The translations under genes were made by a program, and so were the position numbers. 64,000 nt of DNA from an uncultured Lachnospiraceae bacterium (GTDB lineage: Bacteria; Bacillota; Clostridia; Lachnospirales; Lachnospiraceae): contig CAJUDE010000044.1 in assembly GCA_910585295.1 (NCBI GenBank), positions 88,552-152,551 on the forward strand. The letters run 5' to 3'. Positions within the stretch are counted from its first letter, which is position 1. The number at the start of each line of letters is the position of its first letter. Positions 16,800 to 25,087 of the stretch are shown piece by piece. The notes below the pieces were generated by a model. That model saw nothing but the letters and a program-made list of their open reading frames with translations. It ran no database searches and was not told where the DNA came from.

Positions 16800-17150
16800 A
16801 TGGAAATGGAAATAGGATATCGAATCTCAGAGGGACACACAGGGAACATGTTTCAGGAACATCCTGTTCCCCAAGGCAGCGGGGCGAAGGACAGTTTGGC
16901 TTGCGGCTTTCAGGATATGCTTTCCCATCAGGCAGGCAGGCGGCGTTTGCATGGAAGGCGCAGGGTCGGGGAAGATGGGTTTTCTGGCCCCACAGAGGAA
17001 GAATTAATACGGATAAAAGCAGAACGGAAAAAGAAATGGAAGCGGGAAGCAGAATATAGCCGCCTGCTGGAAGAAAGTTCTTTGCGGCGAAGGTACAAAG
17101 AAAAGATAACAGTAAGGAAAGTCCCGCATGGAAGCTTCACAATAAAATAG
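16800..17150 (+). CDS. small hypothetical protein
   Basis: A 116-residue frame that I do not recognise. The ATG at 16800 has AGGAAAGG upstream; an alternative ATG at 16806 lies two codons later. The N-terminal half is low in hydrophobic residues and contains a basic patch (GRRRLHGRRR). The C-terminal half is predicted helical and strongly charged (IRIKAERKKKWKREAEYSR), with no membrane segment and no signal peptide. It is isolated between two terminators, which supports a real monocistronic gene. A nucleic-acid-binding or sporulation role would be a guess. Confidence 0.55.
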   Translation: MEMEIGYRISEGHTGNMFQEHPVPQGSGAKDSLACGFQDMLSHQAGRRRLHGRRRVGEDGFSGPTEEELIRIKAERKKKWKREAEYSRLLEESSLRRRYKEKITVRKVPHGSFTIK

Positions 17151-17158
17151 AATCGTGG

Positions 17159-17208
17159 AAAGCCCTATGGGACGAAAGATGGTAAGCTTGGTCCCATGGG
17201 GCTTTTGC
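17159..17208 (+). terminator. terminator after 116-aa hypothetical gene
   Basis: AAAGCCCTATGGGAC pairs with GTCCCATGGGGCTTT (one mismatch), ending in a T tract. Confidence 0.85.
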
Positions 17209-17252
17209 CATAATTTTACAGTTTTGGAATTTTAAAATAACATATACTATCG

Positions 17253-19250
17253 GTGCATTTTGAAACTGAGGTGATAAAACTGAGAAACCATTTAAAAAAT
17301 CAAACAAGCCCATATTTATTGCAGCATTCAAAACATCCGGTAGACTGGTATCCCTGGTGTGACGAGGCTTTTGCACGGGCAAAGGAAGAAGATAAACCTG
17401 TTTTTTTAAGTATCGGCTATAGCACCTGCCATTGGTGCCATGTGATGGCCCATGAGAGTTTTGAGGACCAGGAAGTGGCAAAGGAGCTGAACCAGAATTT
17501 TATTTCTATAAAAGTGGACAGGGAAGAACGCCCAGACATTGACAGTATTTATATGGAAGCATGCGTGCTGTTCACAGGAAGCGGCGGGTGGCCGGCAAGC
17601 GTGTTTCTTACGCCGGAGCAAAAGCCGTTTTATGCAGGCGCCTATTTCCCAAAATATGGCGCGTATGGAAGGATTGGGTTTTTGGATCTACTGCGGGCGG
17701 TAAAGATGCGTTGGGAGGGCGACAGGGCCAATCTGCTGCAGTCTGCACAGGCGCTTACCGGGCAGCTTCAGCAAGTGCAGGGGGCGGCGGCGCCACAGCT
17801 TTCCTGGCAGCATCTGTCCCTTCAGGCAGCCCGGTGGTTTAAGGGGAATTTTGATGAGGCGAACGGCGGGTTTGGGGACGCGCCCAAATTCCCTATGGCC
17901 CATAACCTAATGTTTTTGATGGAATATTACCTGGTGAACCGGGACAGGCGCGCCCTTGAAATGGCGGAAAAAACATTGATGCAGATGTACCGGGGCGGCA
18001 TATTTGACCATATTGGCGGCGGTTTTTCACGGTATTCCACAGATAAATATTTTCTGGTGCCTCATTTTGAAAAAATGCTTTATGACAATGCGCTGCTGTT
18101 GATGGCATATACCCAAGCATATTCCATTACCGGAAAAGAGGTTTACCGAGAAGTGGTAAGGAAGACGGCTCAGTATATCCAGCGGGAGATGTCACACCCT
18201 GAGGGGGGATTTTATTCGGCTCAGGATGCCGACAGCCAGGGGGTGGAAGGGAGGCACTATGTGTTTGCCTGCGAGGAGCTTACTTCCCTGCTGGGGGAGA
18301 CTGCCGGAAAAAAATTCAATGAATATTTCCATATTACCAAGGCAGGGAATTTTGAGGGGAAAAGCATCCCCAACCGTTTAGGCGATGGAATAGAGGAAAG
18401 CGCCTGGCATGCGGGGGAAGGGGATTACTCCCATACGGAGCCAGAGCGGCTTTTGCCCAAGGTGTACGCTTACCGCAAGCAGCGCTGCCAGTTGTTTTTG
18501 GATGATAAAATCCTCACTTCCTGGAACGGGCTGATGATTGGGGCGTTTGCCAGGATGTACCGGGTGTTTGGGCAGGAGGGCTACCTGCGCCAGGCAACCG
18601 CTGCTTACAGGTTCCTAAATGGGCAGCAAAAGGAAGAGGGCGCGTTATTTGTAAGCTGGCGTAAGGGCGTCTGCCAGGGCAGGGGATTTTTGGAGGATTA
18701 TGCATTTTATGCCTTTGGGCTGATAGAGCTATACAGCGCGGCATTGGACCCAAAATACCTAACTCAGGCACAGATATACTGCCGGAAGGCACAGGAGCTT
18801 TTTGCAGACCAGGAAAGGGGCGGCTTTTACCTTTGCGGGGAAGGGAATGAAAAGCTGATTGCAACCCCCAAGGAGACTTATGACGGGGCAATTCCCAGCG
18901 GTAATTCAGTAATGGCTTATAACCTGGTGAAATTGTGGCAGATTACGGGCAAAGAATGCTGGAGGGAGCAGGCGGCCAAGCAATTGGATTTCCTGTCTGC
19001 CTATGCGGCGCAGTACCCGTCCGGGCAGAGCTTTTCCTTGCTGGCAGCGTTATTGTACCAGAACCCGCCAGAGCATATCGTAGGCGTGCTGAAAGAAGAG
19101 AGGGACTTGAAAAAGCTTCAGAAATTATATGGAAGGGATGCGGATATTGTAGTCCTCTGGGAAGAAAACCAGGAATATGAGCGCATCAATAACCGGGCGA
19201 CCCTCTATATCTGTCGGGATGATAGCTGCAGGCCGCCGGTAAACCTTTAA
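17253..19250 (+). CDS. YyaL/SSP411-type thioredoxin-fold protein (DUF255)
   Basis: A 665-residue protein of the conserved YyaL/spermatogenesis-associated-20 family. The N-terminal DUF255 thioredoxin-like domain starts at SPYLLQHSKHPVDWYPW and has the redox-type STCHWCHVMAHESFED motif. The rest is an (alpha/alpha)6 barrel resembling N-acylglucosamine 2-epimerases and cellobiose epimerases (APKFPMAHNL, HFEKMLYDNALL, FLDDKILTSWNGLM). Biochemical function is not established. The start is uncertain: GTG at 17253 has no clear ribosome site. GAGGTGAT at 17268-17275 would best serve a CTG codon at 17280, and GTG at 17271 is also in frame. It stands alone. Confidence 0.8.
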   Translation: MHFETEVIKLRNHLKNQTSPYLLQHSKHPVDWYPWCDEAFARAKEEDKPVFLSIGYSTCHWCHVMAHESFEDQEVAKELNQNFISIKVDREERPDIDSIYMEACVLFTGSGGWPASVFLTPEQKPFYAGAYFPKYGAYGRIGFLDLLRAVKMRWEGDRANLLQSAQALTGQLQQVQGAAAPQLSWQHLSLQAARWFKGNFDEANGGFGDAPKFPMAHNLMFLMEYYLVNRDRRALEMAEKTLMQMYRGGIFDHIGGGFSRYSTDKYFLVPHFEKMLYDNALLLMAYTQAYSITGKEVYREVVRKTAQYIQREMSHPEGGFYSAQDADSQGVEGRHYVFACEELTSLLGETAGKKFNEYFHITKAGNFEGKSIPNRLGDGIEESAWHAGEGDYSHTEPERLLPKVYAYRKQRCQLFLDDKILTSWNGLMIGAFARMYRVFGQEGYLRQATAAYRFLNGQQKEEGALFVSWRKGVCQGRGFLEDYAFYAFGLIELYSAALDPKYLTQAQIYCRKAQELFADQERGGFYLCGEGNEKLIATPKETYDGAIPSGNSVMAYNLVKLWQITGKECWREQAAKQLDFLSAYAAQYPSGQSFSLLAALLYQNPPEHIVGVLKEERDLKKLQKLYGRDADIVVLWEENQEYERINNRATLYICRDDSCRPPVNL

Positions 19251-19299
19251 GCATGGGAGTGGCGGGAACCCAAGAGGCTGCCCATAAGCCCTGAAAAAG

Positions 19300-19328
19300 C
19301 TGACAAAGCATGTTGCGCATGTTATAAT
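19300..19328 (+). promoter_or_regulatory. promoter of sigma-like gene
   Basis: CTGACA at 19300-19305, a 17-base spacer, and TATAAT at 19323-19328, about 85 bases before the start at 19415. The spacer contains the near-palindrome GCATGTTGCGCATGT, which could be an operator. Confidence 0.7.
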
Positions 19329-19414
19329 GGTGACAAGCGCAAGGCGTTTTGGCATGTATGCTGCGCCATGTGGTAATGTGAATGCAGTTATGGAAACATG
19401 GACAGGAGGGACTT

Positions 19415-20203
19415 ATGGTAGACAGGGCATTGTTTATGGAGGCGCTGCGTTCTGTGCAAGAGATTGCAAAGGCATCTGCAGAGCCGATGGCACGGGAAGA
19501 GATAAAAGAATACTTTAAGGATATGGAATTATCTCCTGAGCAGCAGGAGATGGTTTATCAATATCTCGTAAAGGCAATAAGGGAAGGATGCCCAGCAGAA
19601 GGCACGGGTCATACGCCTGCGGAAGATGGGGCAAAGAAGCCTGCGGGCGGTAAGAAGGCAGGGTATTCCCGGCATTTTCAGATGTACCTTAAGGAAGTCA
19701 GCAGCATCAAAGGGCTGCCAGAAGGACGGAAGCTGGAATTATACCAAAAACTGCTTGCCGGGGAGCGGGCGGCGGTTTCAGAAATCTCTACCCAATGGCT
19801 GAAAAGAGTTGCAGAAATTGCTGGGGAGTATGTTACAAACCGGGTGCTGGTAGAGGATTTGGCCCAAGAAGGGAATATGGGGCTGCTGCTGGGGCTAGAA
19901 ACGATGCTGGGGGCAAAAGGGAAGTATGGCGACTTAGAATCTGGCTGCTGCGCCATAGAACAGAAATTGGAATTTTTTGTGAGGGAAGCTATGGAACAGT
20001 ACCAACGGGAAACCGAAGGGATAGATAGCAGAGACAATACAATCCTTGCCAAAGTCAACTTAATTCATGAGGCGCAGAAAGCCTTGGCAGAAGACACAGG
20101 GACAATCCCTGCCCTGCAGGAATTAAGTGAGTATACCAAAATCCCAGTGGAAGAGGTACGTGACATTATGGCATTGTCCAAGGAGAAAGGAGAGGGATTA
20201 TGA
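19415..20203 (+). CDS. sigma-70-like protein without region 4
   Basis: A 262-residue protein similar to part of RpoD-type sigma factors. Residues about 88-160 match regions 1.2 to 2.2: FQMYLKEVSSIKGLP corresponds to the housekeeping pattern with MYLKEIG, and VEDLAQEGNMGLL to DLIQEGNLGL, the core-binding helix. The -10-reading region 2.3-2.4 is not conserved; VREAMEQYQRE stands where WIRQAI is expected. The C-terminus resembles region 3 (IPALQELSEYTKIPVEEVRDIM), and no region 4 follows. AGGAGGG precedes the ATG at 19415; an in-frame ATG at 19382 is less likely. It overlaps the next gene by four bases. It could be a divergent sigma factor or an RNA-polymerase-binding regulator. Confidence 0.65.
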   Translation: MVDRALFMEALRSVQEIAKASAEPMAREEIKEYFKDMELSPEQQEMVYQYLVKAIREGCPAEGTGHTPAEDGAKKPAGGKKAGYSRHFQMYLKEVSSIKGLPEGRKLELYQKLLAGERAAVSEISTQWLKRVAEIAGEYVTNRVLVEDLAQEGNMGLLLGLETMLGAKGKYGDLESGCCAIEQKLEFFVREAMEQYQRETEGIDSRDNTILAKVNLIHEAQKALAEDTGTIPALQELSEYTKIPVEEVRDIMALSKEKGEGL

Positions 20204-20382
20204 ATTTTGGCCCAATGGAATATACAGTTGCCCGTATTGATGGGGATTATGCCTACCTGCAGCAGGAAGGCAGCCCCCAGGAAGAGTTGAAATGTGTGGC
20301 GCGGGCTTTGCTGCCGCCTGAGATTGCAGAAGGCTCCCTGCTCCACTATGAGATGATGGAATATACCCTGAAAGGTAAGTAA
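20200..20382 (+). CDS. small DUF3006-like protein
   Basis: A 60-residue protein whose pattern EYTVARIDGDYAYL and a later EIAEGSLLHYE resembles DUF3006, small beta-rich proteins of unknown function common in Firmicutes (YTVDRIEGDxAVLE, then VKEGDVL). Its ATG overlaps the stop of the sigma-like gene (ATGA), so it is translationally coupled to it and probably expressed with it. It ends 14 bases before the convergent MATE gene, with no room for a separate terminator. Confidence 0.65.
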   Translation: MNFGPMEYTVARIDGDYAYLQQEGSPQEELKCVARALLPPEIAEGSLLHYEMMEYTLKGK

Positions 20383-20396
20383 GGCAAGAGGCTGGG

Positions 20397-21770
20397 TCAC
20401 CGCTGGAACCGCTGTTGGCGCCAAACCAGCAGCAGCCCGCGGACGCACAGCTCCACACACATGGCGAACCAGACCCCGGGAAGCCCCCATTCATTTACCA
20501 GAAGGATAGAAAGCGTTAGCCTAACGCCCCATATGCTGGCAAGGTTTAAAAGGCATGGCACCAAGGAATCCCCTGCCCCGCGCAAGGCTCCGGAGGCCAC
20601 AATGGAAGCTGCATAGAAAGGCTCTGCAAATAATTCAATCCGAAGCACATTCGCTGCCAAATGCTGCACTTGTGGGTCAGGGGTCAGCATTTGGAAAATT
20701 GCAGGGCATAAAAAGTACATTATAATCCCTGCAAGGCTCATAATCAGGCAGCCTAGAAGCGTGGATAAGTTAGAAAAGCTATTGGCAAGCTTCTTCCTCC
20801 CTGCCCCAACGCCCTGCCCTACCAGCGTGGTTGCAGCAGCGGCAATTCCATAGCCAGGCATATAGCAAATGCTTTCCGCTGTCACCGCTATGGAGTTCGC
20901 CGCCATCGCGACAGTGCCGAGCGGGGCGATAATGCGGGTGGAAAGAATCATTGCCCCGCAAATTGCAATATGCTCAAACCCCATTGGAAGCCCGATTTTC
21001 ACCATGCAAGAAAAGATGGACCAATCAAACGTGCAGCGTTCCTTTCGGTTAATGCGCAGGCTGTCAGAGCGTAAGCATGCCGCCCATAATTTCACGATGC
21101 AAATTACCAGGGTAGCAAGTGCAGTCCCTAATGCAGCCCCAGGCACGCCGAGGAATTGGATAAACAAAAGGTTGAACAGCACGTCAAGGCCGCACATGGC
21201 TGCATCCAAAATGGCAGGCGTCCTCATGTTGCCGCTGCATTGCAGCATGGACCCTGCCAGGCTGTTTAATTGAAATGCTGGTAGGGAGCAGGCATAAATT
21301 AGGAAATAGCTAGAAGCGTCCTCTTGAATTTCCTGCGCAGCCCCAAGCCATACGGGAAGAGGCCTGCTAATCCCAATGCCTGCCGCCATCAGGATTCCAG
21401 AGAAAGCAAATGCCGCCGCAAGCGCATGTTTTAATATCTGCCTTGCAGCACGTTCCTGCCCTGCCCCGATTTTTTGGGCTGCCTGGACAGAGAACCCTGT
21501 GGATACAGCGCTGCACAGACCATTGAGCAGCCATGTGCTGGTGGAAACCACGCCGATGGCTGCCGATGCGCCTGCACCCAGGCTCCCCACCATTGCCGTA
21601 TCAATATACTGCATCATAATGGAGGTGAGCTGCGCCAGGATTGCGGGGACGCTCAACTGCCAAACAACGGATAATTGCTGTATCCGGCTGGGTTCATTTT
21701 CCTGCGCCAGCATAGCGGCAAGCAGTTTTTCAGATTTATTGTTCTTTTTTATTTTCATCTTATTGCCCAT
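20397..21770 (-). CDS. MATE-family efflux transporter
   Basis: A 457-residue polytopic membrane protein of the MATE family, which exports cationic drugs or metabolites in exchange for Na+ or H+. About twelve hydrophobic segments are visible. Features include AMVGSLGAGASAAIGV in the first repeat, the internal repeat start near FDWSIFSCMVKIGLPMGFEH, and GYGIAAAATTLVGQGVGAG. The ATG at 21770 is used here; a second ATG at 21758 is possible. Its promoter is at 21974-22002, giving a leader of about 200 bases that contains a multi-stem repeat element. Substrate unknown. Confidence 0.88.
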   Translation of the reverse strand: MGNKMKIKKNNKSEKLLAAMLAQENEPSRIQQLSVVWQLSVPAILAQLTSIMMQYIDTAMVGSLGAGASAAIGVVSTSTWLLNGLCSAVSTGFSVQAAQKIGAGQERAARQILKHALAAAFAFSGILMAAGIGISRPLPVWLGAAQEIQEDASSYFLIYACSLPAFQLNSLAGSMLQCSGNMRTPAILDAAMCGLDVLFNLLFIQFLGVPGAALGTALATLVICIVKLWAACLRSDSLRINRKERCTFDWSIFSCMVKIGLPMGFEHIAICGAMILSTRIIAPLGTVAMAANSIAVTAESICYMPGYGIAAAATTLVGQGVGAGRKKLANSFSNLSTLLGCLIMSLAGIIMYFLCPAIFQMLTPDPQVQHLAANVLRIELFAEPFYAASIVASGALRGAGDSLVPCLLNLASIWGVRLTLSILLVNEWGLPGVWFAMCVELCVRGLLLVWRQQRFQR

Positions 21771-21814
21771 TCTATCTTAAAGATTTCAGTTCACTGTATT
21801 TATTCCTTTTATTT

Positions 21815-21960
21815 CCGCGAGCAATGAGCCAAGCAGCCACGCTCGCGCGGATATTTGGCGAATGCCGCGAGAGTAAGTGCCATGCGGGTGCAAATACCCC
21901 GCCCCTTGGGGCCAAAAGAATAAGCTAAGCCATGCCCCGCAGCTTGCTGCGGGGTATTTG
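21815..21960 (-). repeat. multi-stem palindromic repeat in the MATE leader
   Basis: Inverted repeats are nested here. CGCGAGC (21816-21822) pairs with GCTCGCG (21841-21847). CAAATACCCCG (21891-21901) pairs perfectly with CGGGGTATTTG (21950-21960), enclosing GCCCCTTGGGGC and GCCCCGCAGC-TT-GCTGCGGGG. A diverged partial copy (GCAAxGAxCCA, then GCGCGGATATTTG) occurs near 35160. This suggests a dispersed repeat rather than a gene-specific riboswitch. Confidence 0.6.
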
Positions 21961-21973
21961 GCTTGGTATATAA

Positions 21974-22002
21974 ATTATAATACAGCCGCCGCCAGATTGC
22001 AA
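21974..22002 (-). promoter_or_regulatory. promoter of MATE gene
   Basis: On the minus strand TTGCAA (21997-22002) and TATAAT (21974-21979) are separated by 17 bases. Confidence 0.75.
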
Positions 22003-22029
22003 ATAAGTTGGGCTGTTCCTATTTTATCA

Positions 22030-22632
22030 TTAGATAGGCGTATGGGGGCTTCTAATTACTGGCTGGACCTGTTTGCCGGCGAGGGCGCAGTGGATTGTTT
22101 CAGGCAGAAGTTCCGTGAAGGCTGTCATGGAATTCGGCTTTGCCTGGTAGTCGTCCTGCCCAAAAGGCACGAAATAAATGTTTTTGGTATTCAGTAGGAT
22201 GCCAATGTTTTTCAGGTTCATGCCAAGGGCGTCGTTGGTAGATAAAGACAGCACCAGCGGGCGGTTGTTGCGCAAATGGGATTTTGCAGCCATCAGGACT
22301 GGGGTGTCGGAAATCCCATTTGCCAGTTTCGATAAGGTGTTCCCAGTGCAGGGGGCGATGACTAGGATATCCATAAGCCCTTTGGGGCCGATGGGTTCTG
22401 CGTCTGGAATTGTGGTGATAGGTTCCCTCCCAGTAAGGCTTTTTGCCCGTTCCAGGAAGGAACTGCTGGCGCCGAACCTGGAGTCCAGTTGGGAGGCGTT
22501 ATGTGAGAACACTGGAAGCAGGCTGGCGCCAGTGTTTTTTAATTCTTCCAGTGCGGTGAAAATTTTTTCATAGGTGCAAAAGGAACCAGTAAACCCGATG
22601 CCAATGGATATATCACGAAAATCATAAGACAT
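22030..22632 (-). CDS. dpaB: dipicolinate synthase subunit B
   Basis: A 200-residue flavoprotein-fold protein matching SpoVFB. With DpaA it makes dipicolinic acid from dihydrodipicolinate in the mother cell; the product fills the spore core. Motifs include IGIGFTGSFCTYEKIF at the N-terminus and the flavodoxin-like DILVIAPCTGNTLSKLANGI. The pattern ALGMNLKNIGILLNTKNIYFVPFGQDD is typical of the family. Its ATG lies inside the end of dpaA (11-base overlap), so the two subunits are coupled. Sigma-K control is expected from the family; I did not identify the promoter. Confidence 0.92.
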   Translation of the reverse strand: MSYDFRDISIGIGFTGSFCTYEKIFTALEELKNTGASLLPVFSHNASQLDSRFGASSSFLERAKSLTGREPITTIPDAEPIGPKGLMDILVIAPCTGNTLSKLANGISDTPVLMAAKSHLRNNRPLVLSLSTNDALGMNLKNIGILLNTKNIYFVPFGQDDYQAKPNSMTAFTELLPETIHCALAGKQVQPVIRSPHTPI

Positions 22633-23494
22633 AATCGGTAATCCTTTCTATTATTTTCCCAATGGCTTTGCCGGAGGCGGCTGGGGAAAACCTTCCTGGA
22701 AGCCCTGGAAGCCGCAAATATGGCAGCGCGTATTTTTCTGCCGTATCTTCCGGGAAGCCAAAGGGTGAGGATGCAATGTCAAATATATGGCAGGAACCAG
22801 GCAGCTTGCGAATTTGGTTAGGTTCCATTACGGCTGCCGGGATGGTGTTGATGATAATATTGCAGTGGGGCAGCACGGTTGGGAAATCCTCTGTTTGAAT
22901 GGGGCAGATCCCCTTTTTTTCTGCGACTGCCTGTTTATCCAAATCTTGCTCTAGCAGGTAAATGCTGCGGCATAATGGGTGCAGCAGCGTGCCGATGGCA
23001 GAGCCGCAGCAGCCGTATCCCAGTAATAGGACCCTTGCAGAAGCCAGGGAAAAAGGCGTGCAGCGAATAAGTTCAGACAGAAGCCCCTCTGCGGTGAGCA
23101 GGGAGTTTTCCCTGGAAAAGATGGGAAGCTGCCCAAACTGGAATACCTGGCAGCCTTTCTCTTTTAGGATGTCTGCCTGGCTTTTGGGAAGGCTGTAAAC
23201 AGCAAGGGTTTGCCCTGGCGCCAGAAAACCCCACAATTCTGTTAATAGGCAGGGAGGCATTGCCTGGTTTGCCTGGAACAGATATTGCCCATCCTTGGAT
23301 AAGGGCGTGGGCAGAAGCGCCACATCTGCATGGGCCAGGGCATGGGGCAGGGAACCATCAAGGGTAACCTTAGAATCCCAGGGAACATCAAGGGTATTGG
23401 AACAAGAAACCTGCCAGCCGCAGGCACAGAGGTATTCCGCGGCATAGCGCTGCCGCAGGTCGCCGCCAAGGACTGCAATAGATGATATTGCCAT
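22622..23494 (-). CDS. dpaA: dipicolinate synthase subunit A
   Basis: A 290-residue SpoVFA-type NAD(P)-binding protein, the dehydrogenase-like subunit of dipicolinate synthase. The N-terminal IAVLGGDLRQRYAAEYL and central VLLLGYGCCGSAIGTLLHPL are the dinucleotide-binding segments; FDIASSPFGFPEDTAEKY is a family signature. The frame is open further upstream to 23596, but the start is the ATG at 23494, which follows GGAGGAAGC and gives the family N-terminus. It is followed by dpaB with an overlap. The gap to the divergent metallopeptidase gene holds a large palindromic element. Confidence 0.92.
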   Translation of the reverse strand: MAISSIAVLGGDLRQRYAAEYLCACGWQVSCSNTLDVPWDSKVTLDGSLPHALAHADVALLPTPLSKDGQYLFQANQAMPPCLLTELWGFLAPGQTLAVYSLPKSQADILKEKGCQVFQFGQLPIFSRENSLLTAEGLLSELIRCTPFSLASARVLLLGYGCCGSAIGTLLHPLCRSIYLLEQDLDKQAVAEKKGICPIQTEDFPTVLPHCNIIINTIPAAVMEPNQIRKLPGSCHIFDIASSPFGFPEDTAEKYALPYLRLPGLPGRFSPAASGKAIGKIIERITDYVL

Positions 23495-23579
23495 ATGCTT
23501 CCTCCAATTTGCGTTATCCCTACAGTATATGAAGGGAACGTGGAAAGGTGTATGGTCAGCATATGCCAAATGAAAGGAA

Positions 23580-23777
23580 TTTTTGAGTTTCCCCATTTTT
23601 TATAATAGCCTATATTATTCGCTAAAAGGCTTTGCTGCCCTTGGCAGCATAGGCATCTTGCACAAAAAGTGTCTGGAAAGCTAGCTTTCCATGGCGCTTT
23701 TATGTGCAAAGTGCTTCCATCACAAAGTGATGGAAACCTTTTGGCTCTATGAATTGCAAAATGGGGAAACTCAAAAA
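23580..23777. repeat. 200-bp nested palindromic element
   Basis: Outer inverted repeats TTTTTGAGTTTCCCCATTTT (from 23580) and its exact complement (ending about 23777) enclose smaller perfect palindromes. These are GCTGCC-CTT-GGCAGC (about 23634), GGAAAGCT-AGCTTTCC (23675-23690) and TTCCATCAC-AAA-GTGATGGAA (about 23714). GCACAAAAAGTG also pairs imperfectly with CGCTTTTATGTGC. There is no open frame of interest inside. It could be a MITE-like element or a folded RNA/DNA hairpin between divergent genes. Confidence 0.75.
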
Positions 23778-23787
23778 AGGAATTGTT

Positions 23788-23816
23788 TTGACAAGCTGCC
23801 AGGCTGCCATTATAAT
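23788..23816 (+). promoter_or_regulatory. consensus promoter of metallopeptidase gene
   Basis: TTGACA at 23788-23793, a 17-base spacer, and TATAAT at 23811-23816, a perfect sigma-A consensus. It starts about 10 bases after the palindromic element ends. Confidence 0.88.
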
Positions 23817-23874
23817 AGAAGCGTATCATAGAGGATCATATTGTTTCAGAAGACAGAGGTTTAGAGGCGGGGAC

Positions 23875-24609
23875 ATGGTGGCATATCAATTAACATGGGG
23901 CAAAAGGAAAAGCCTGTCCATTATGGTTGGGCGGGATGGGGCGGTGCATGTGAAAGCCCCTAACGGGCTGCCCAAATACAAAATCGACCAGTTGGTGCAG
24001 CGCAAGGCTGGCTGGATTGAAAAGAAACGTGCCGAAGTTTGCTTACTGGAACAAAAAATACCTGCCCATTCCTTCCAGGAGGGGGACCATTTCCTGATTT
24101 TTGGGGAAGCTTACCGCCTGGTATTTTGCAATCGGCAAAGCAAAGGCTCGGCAGAGGTTAGGGCGGACCAAGAAAACAAACTGTTAGTAATAGGGACGGC
24201 GGACACTGCGCCTCCCCATATACAAAAGGAACTGGAGGGGTGGTATATCCGACAGGCGAAGCAGGTATTCCCAGCGCGTGTCAGCCTATATTATTCCCAA
24301 GTTGCACAGATGGCAGGGCGAATGGGGAAGGAAATTGGCTCTGTGAACCGGATTTCCATCCGTAACCAGAAAACACGGTGGGGCAGCTGCAGCAGCAAGG
24401 GCAACCTGAACTTTAACTGGAGGCTGTTGATGGCTCCAAACGAGGCGCTGGATTATGTGGTGGTGCATGAACTGTGCCATTTCGCATACCTGGACCATTC
24501 CAAATTGTTTTGGCAGATGGTAGAGGGGGTTTTGCCTGGCTTTCGGGAACAAAAGGAATGGCTGAAAGCAAATGGGGCTTTATTGGATTGGGAAGGAGGG
24601 GCAGGATGA
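23875..24609 (+). CDS. YgjP-like zinc metallopeptidase (DUF45/M48 type)
   Basis: A 244-residue SprT/YgjP-like putative metallopeptidase. The zinc motif is VVHELCHFAYLDHSKLFW (HExxH plus the downstream His) near residues 197-214, preceded by the signature RISIRNQKTRWGSCSSKGNL. The N-terminal half is beta-rich. The longer open frame from 23749 would include the promoter; ATG 23875 follows GAGGCGGGG and gives the usual N-terminus. The stop overlaps the start of the next gene (ATGA), so the two form an operon. Cellular substrate unknown. Confidence 0.82.
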   Translation: MVAYQLTWGKRKSLSIMVGRDGAVHVKAPNGLPKYKIDQLVQRKAGWIEKKRAEVCLLEQKIPAHSFQEGDHFLIFGEAYRLVFCNRQSKGSAEVRADQENKLLVIGTADTAPPHIQKELEGWYIRQAKQVFPARVSLYYSQVAQMAGRMGKEIGSVNRISIRNQKTRWGSCSSKGNLNFNWRLLMAPNEALDYVVVHELCHFAYLDHSKLFWQMVEGVLPGFREQKEWLKANGALLDWEGGAG

Positions 24610-24986
24610 AAGGGACAATCCTGTTATTTCATTTTTCAGACAGGGATAGGCGGAATAAGCTGGCTAAGGCGCTGTTTCCGCTCCATCTGAAAATTACAGT
24701 AGTCAGCAAAGAAAGCTATTTGCAGCCAGTGGGGTACCTGGCAGGGATAAAAAGCGTCCTTCCAGTGGAGGGGAGCTATGAGGGGGAGGAACTGGATGGC
24801 GAGATGGTCCTTATGGTGGGGCTGACTGGCGCGCAGGTGGATGCAGCGCTAAAGGCAATCCGCAAGTCTGGGATTGGCCCCATCCCCTATAAAGCCGTCC
24901 TTACAGCGGCAAACCAAGAATGGGATGTATTGAAACTATACCAAGAGATTAAATCAGAACACCAAAAAATGTCAGAAAATGGCTGA
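24606..24986 (+). CDS. DUF3783-containing protein
   Basis: A 126-residue cytoplasmic protein. The C-terminal part (MVLMVGLTGAQVDAALKAIR, then IPYKAVLTAANQEW and LYQEIKSEH) matches DUF3783, found in clostridial proteins of unknown function. The N-terminal part has an alternating beta/alpha look (TILLFHFSDRDRRNKLAKAL). The ATG at 24606 overlaps the upstream stop, so translation is coupled to the metallopeptidase. The open frame extends upstream to 24474, but that part overlaps the neighbour. A strong terminator follows. Confidence 0.72.
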   Translation: MKGTILLFHFSDRDRRNKLAKALFPLHLKITVVSKESYLQPVGYLAGIKSVLPVEGSYEGEELDGEMVLMVGLTGAQVDAALKAIRKSGIGPIPYKAVLTAANQEWDVLKLYQEIKSEHQKMSENG

Positions 24987-24998
24987 TGGGAAAGGCAC

Positions 24999-25043
24999 AA
25001 GGGATAATTGGGATGGAATAATCATCCAATTATCCCTTTTTTA
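24999..25043 (+). terminator. terminator after DUF3783 gene
   Basis: AAGGGATAATTGGGATG pairs with CATCCAATTATCCCTT (one bulge), followed by TTTTTT. Confidence 0.92.
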
Positions 25044-25087
25044 TGCATAACATACAAAAACAAAAAAGAAATTTTGTGGATTGTTTT

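Noticed and set aside
21815..21960. Riboswitch controlling the MATE exporter
   Set aside because: A related sequence occurs elsewhere in the window, and no known aptamer pattern is visible.
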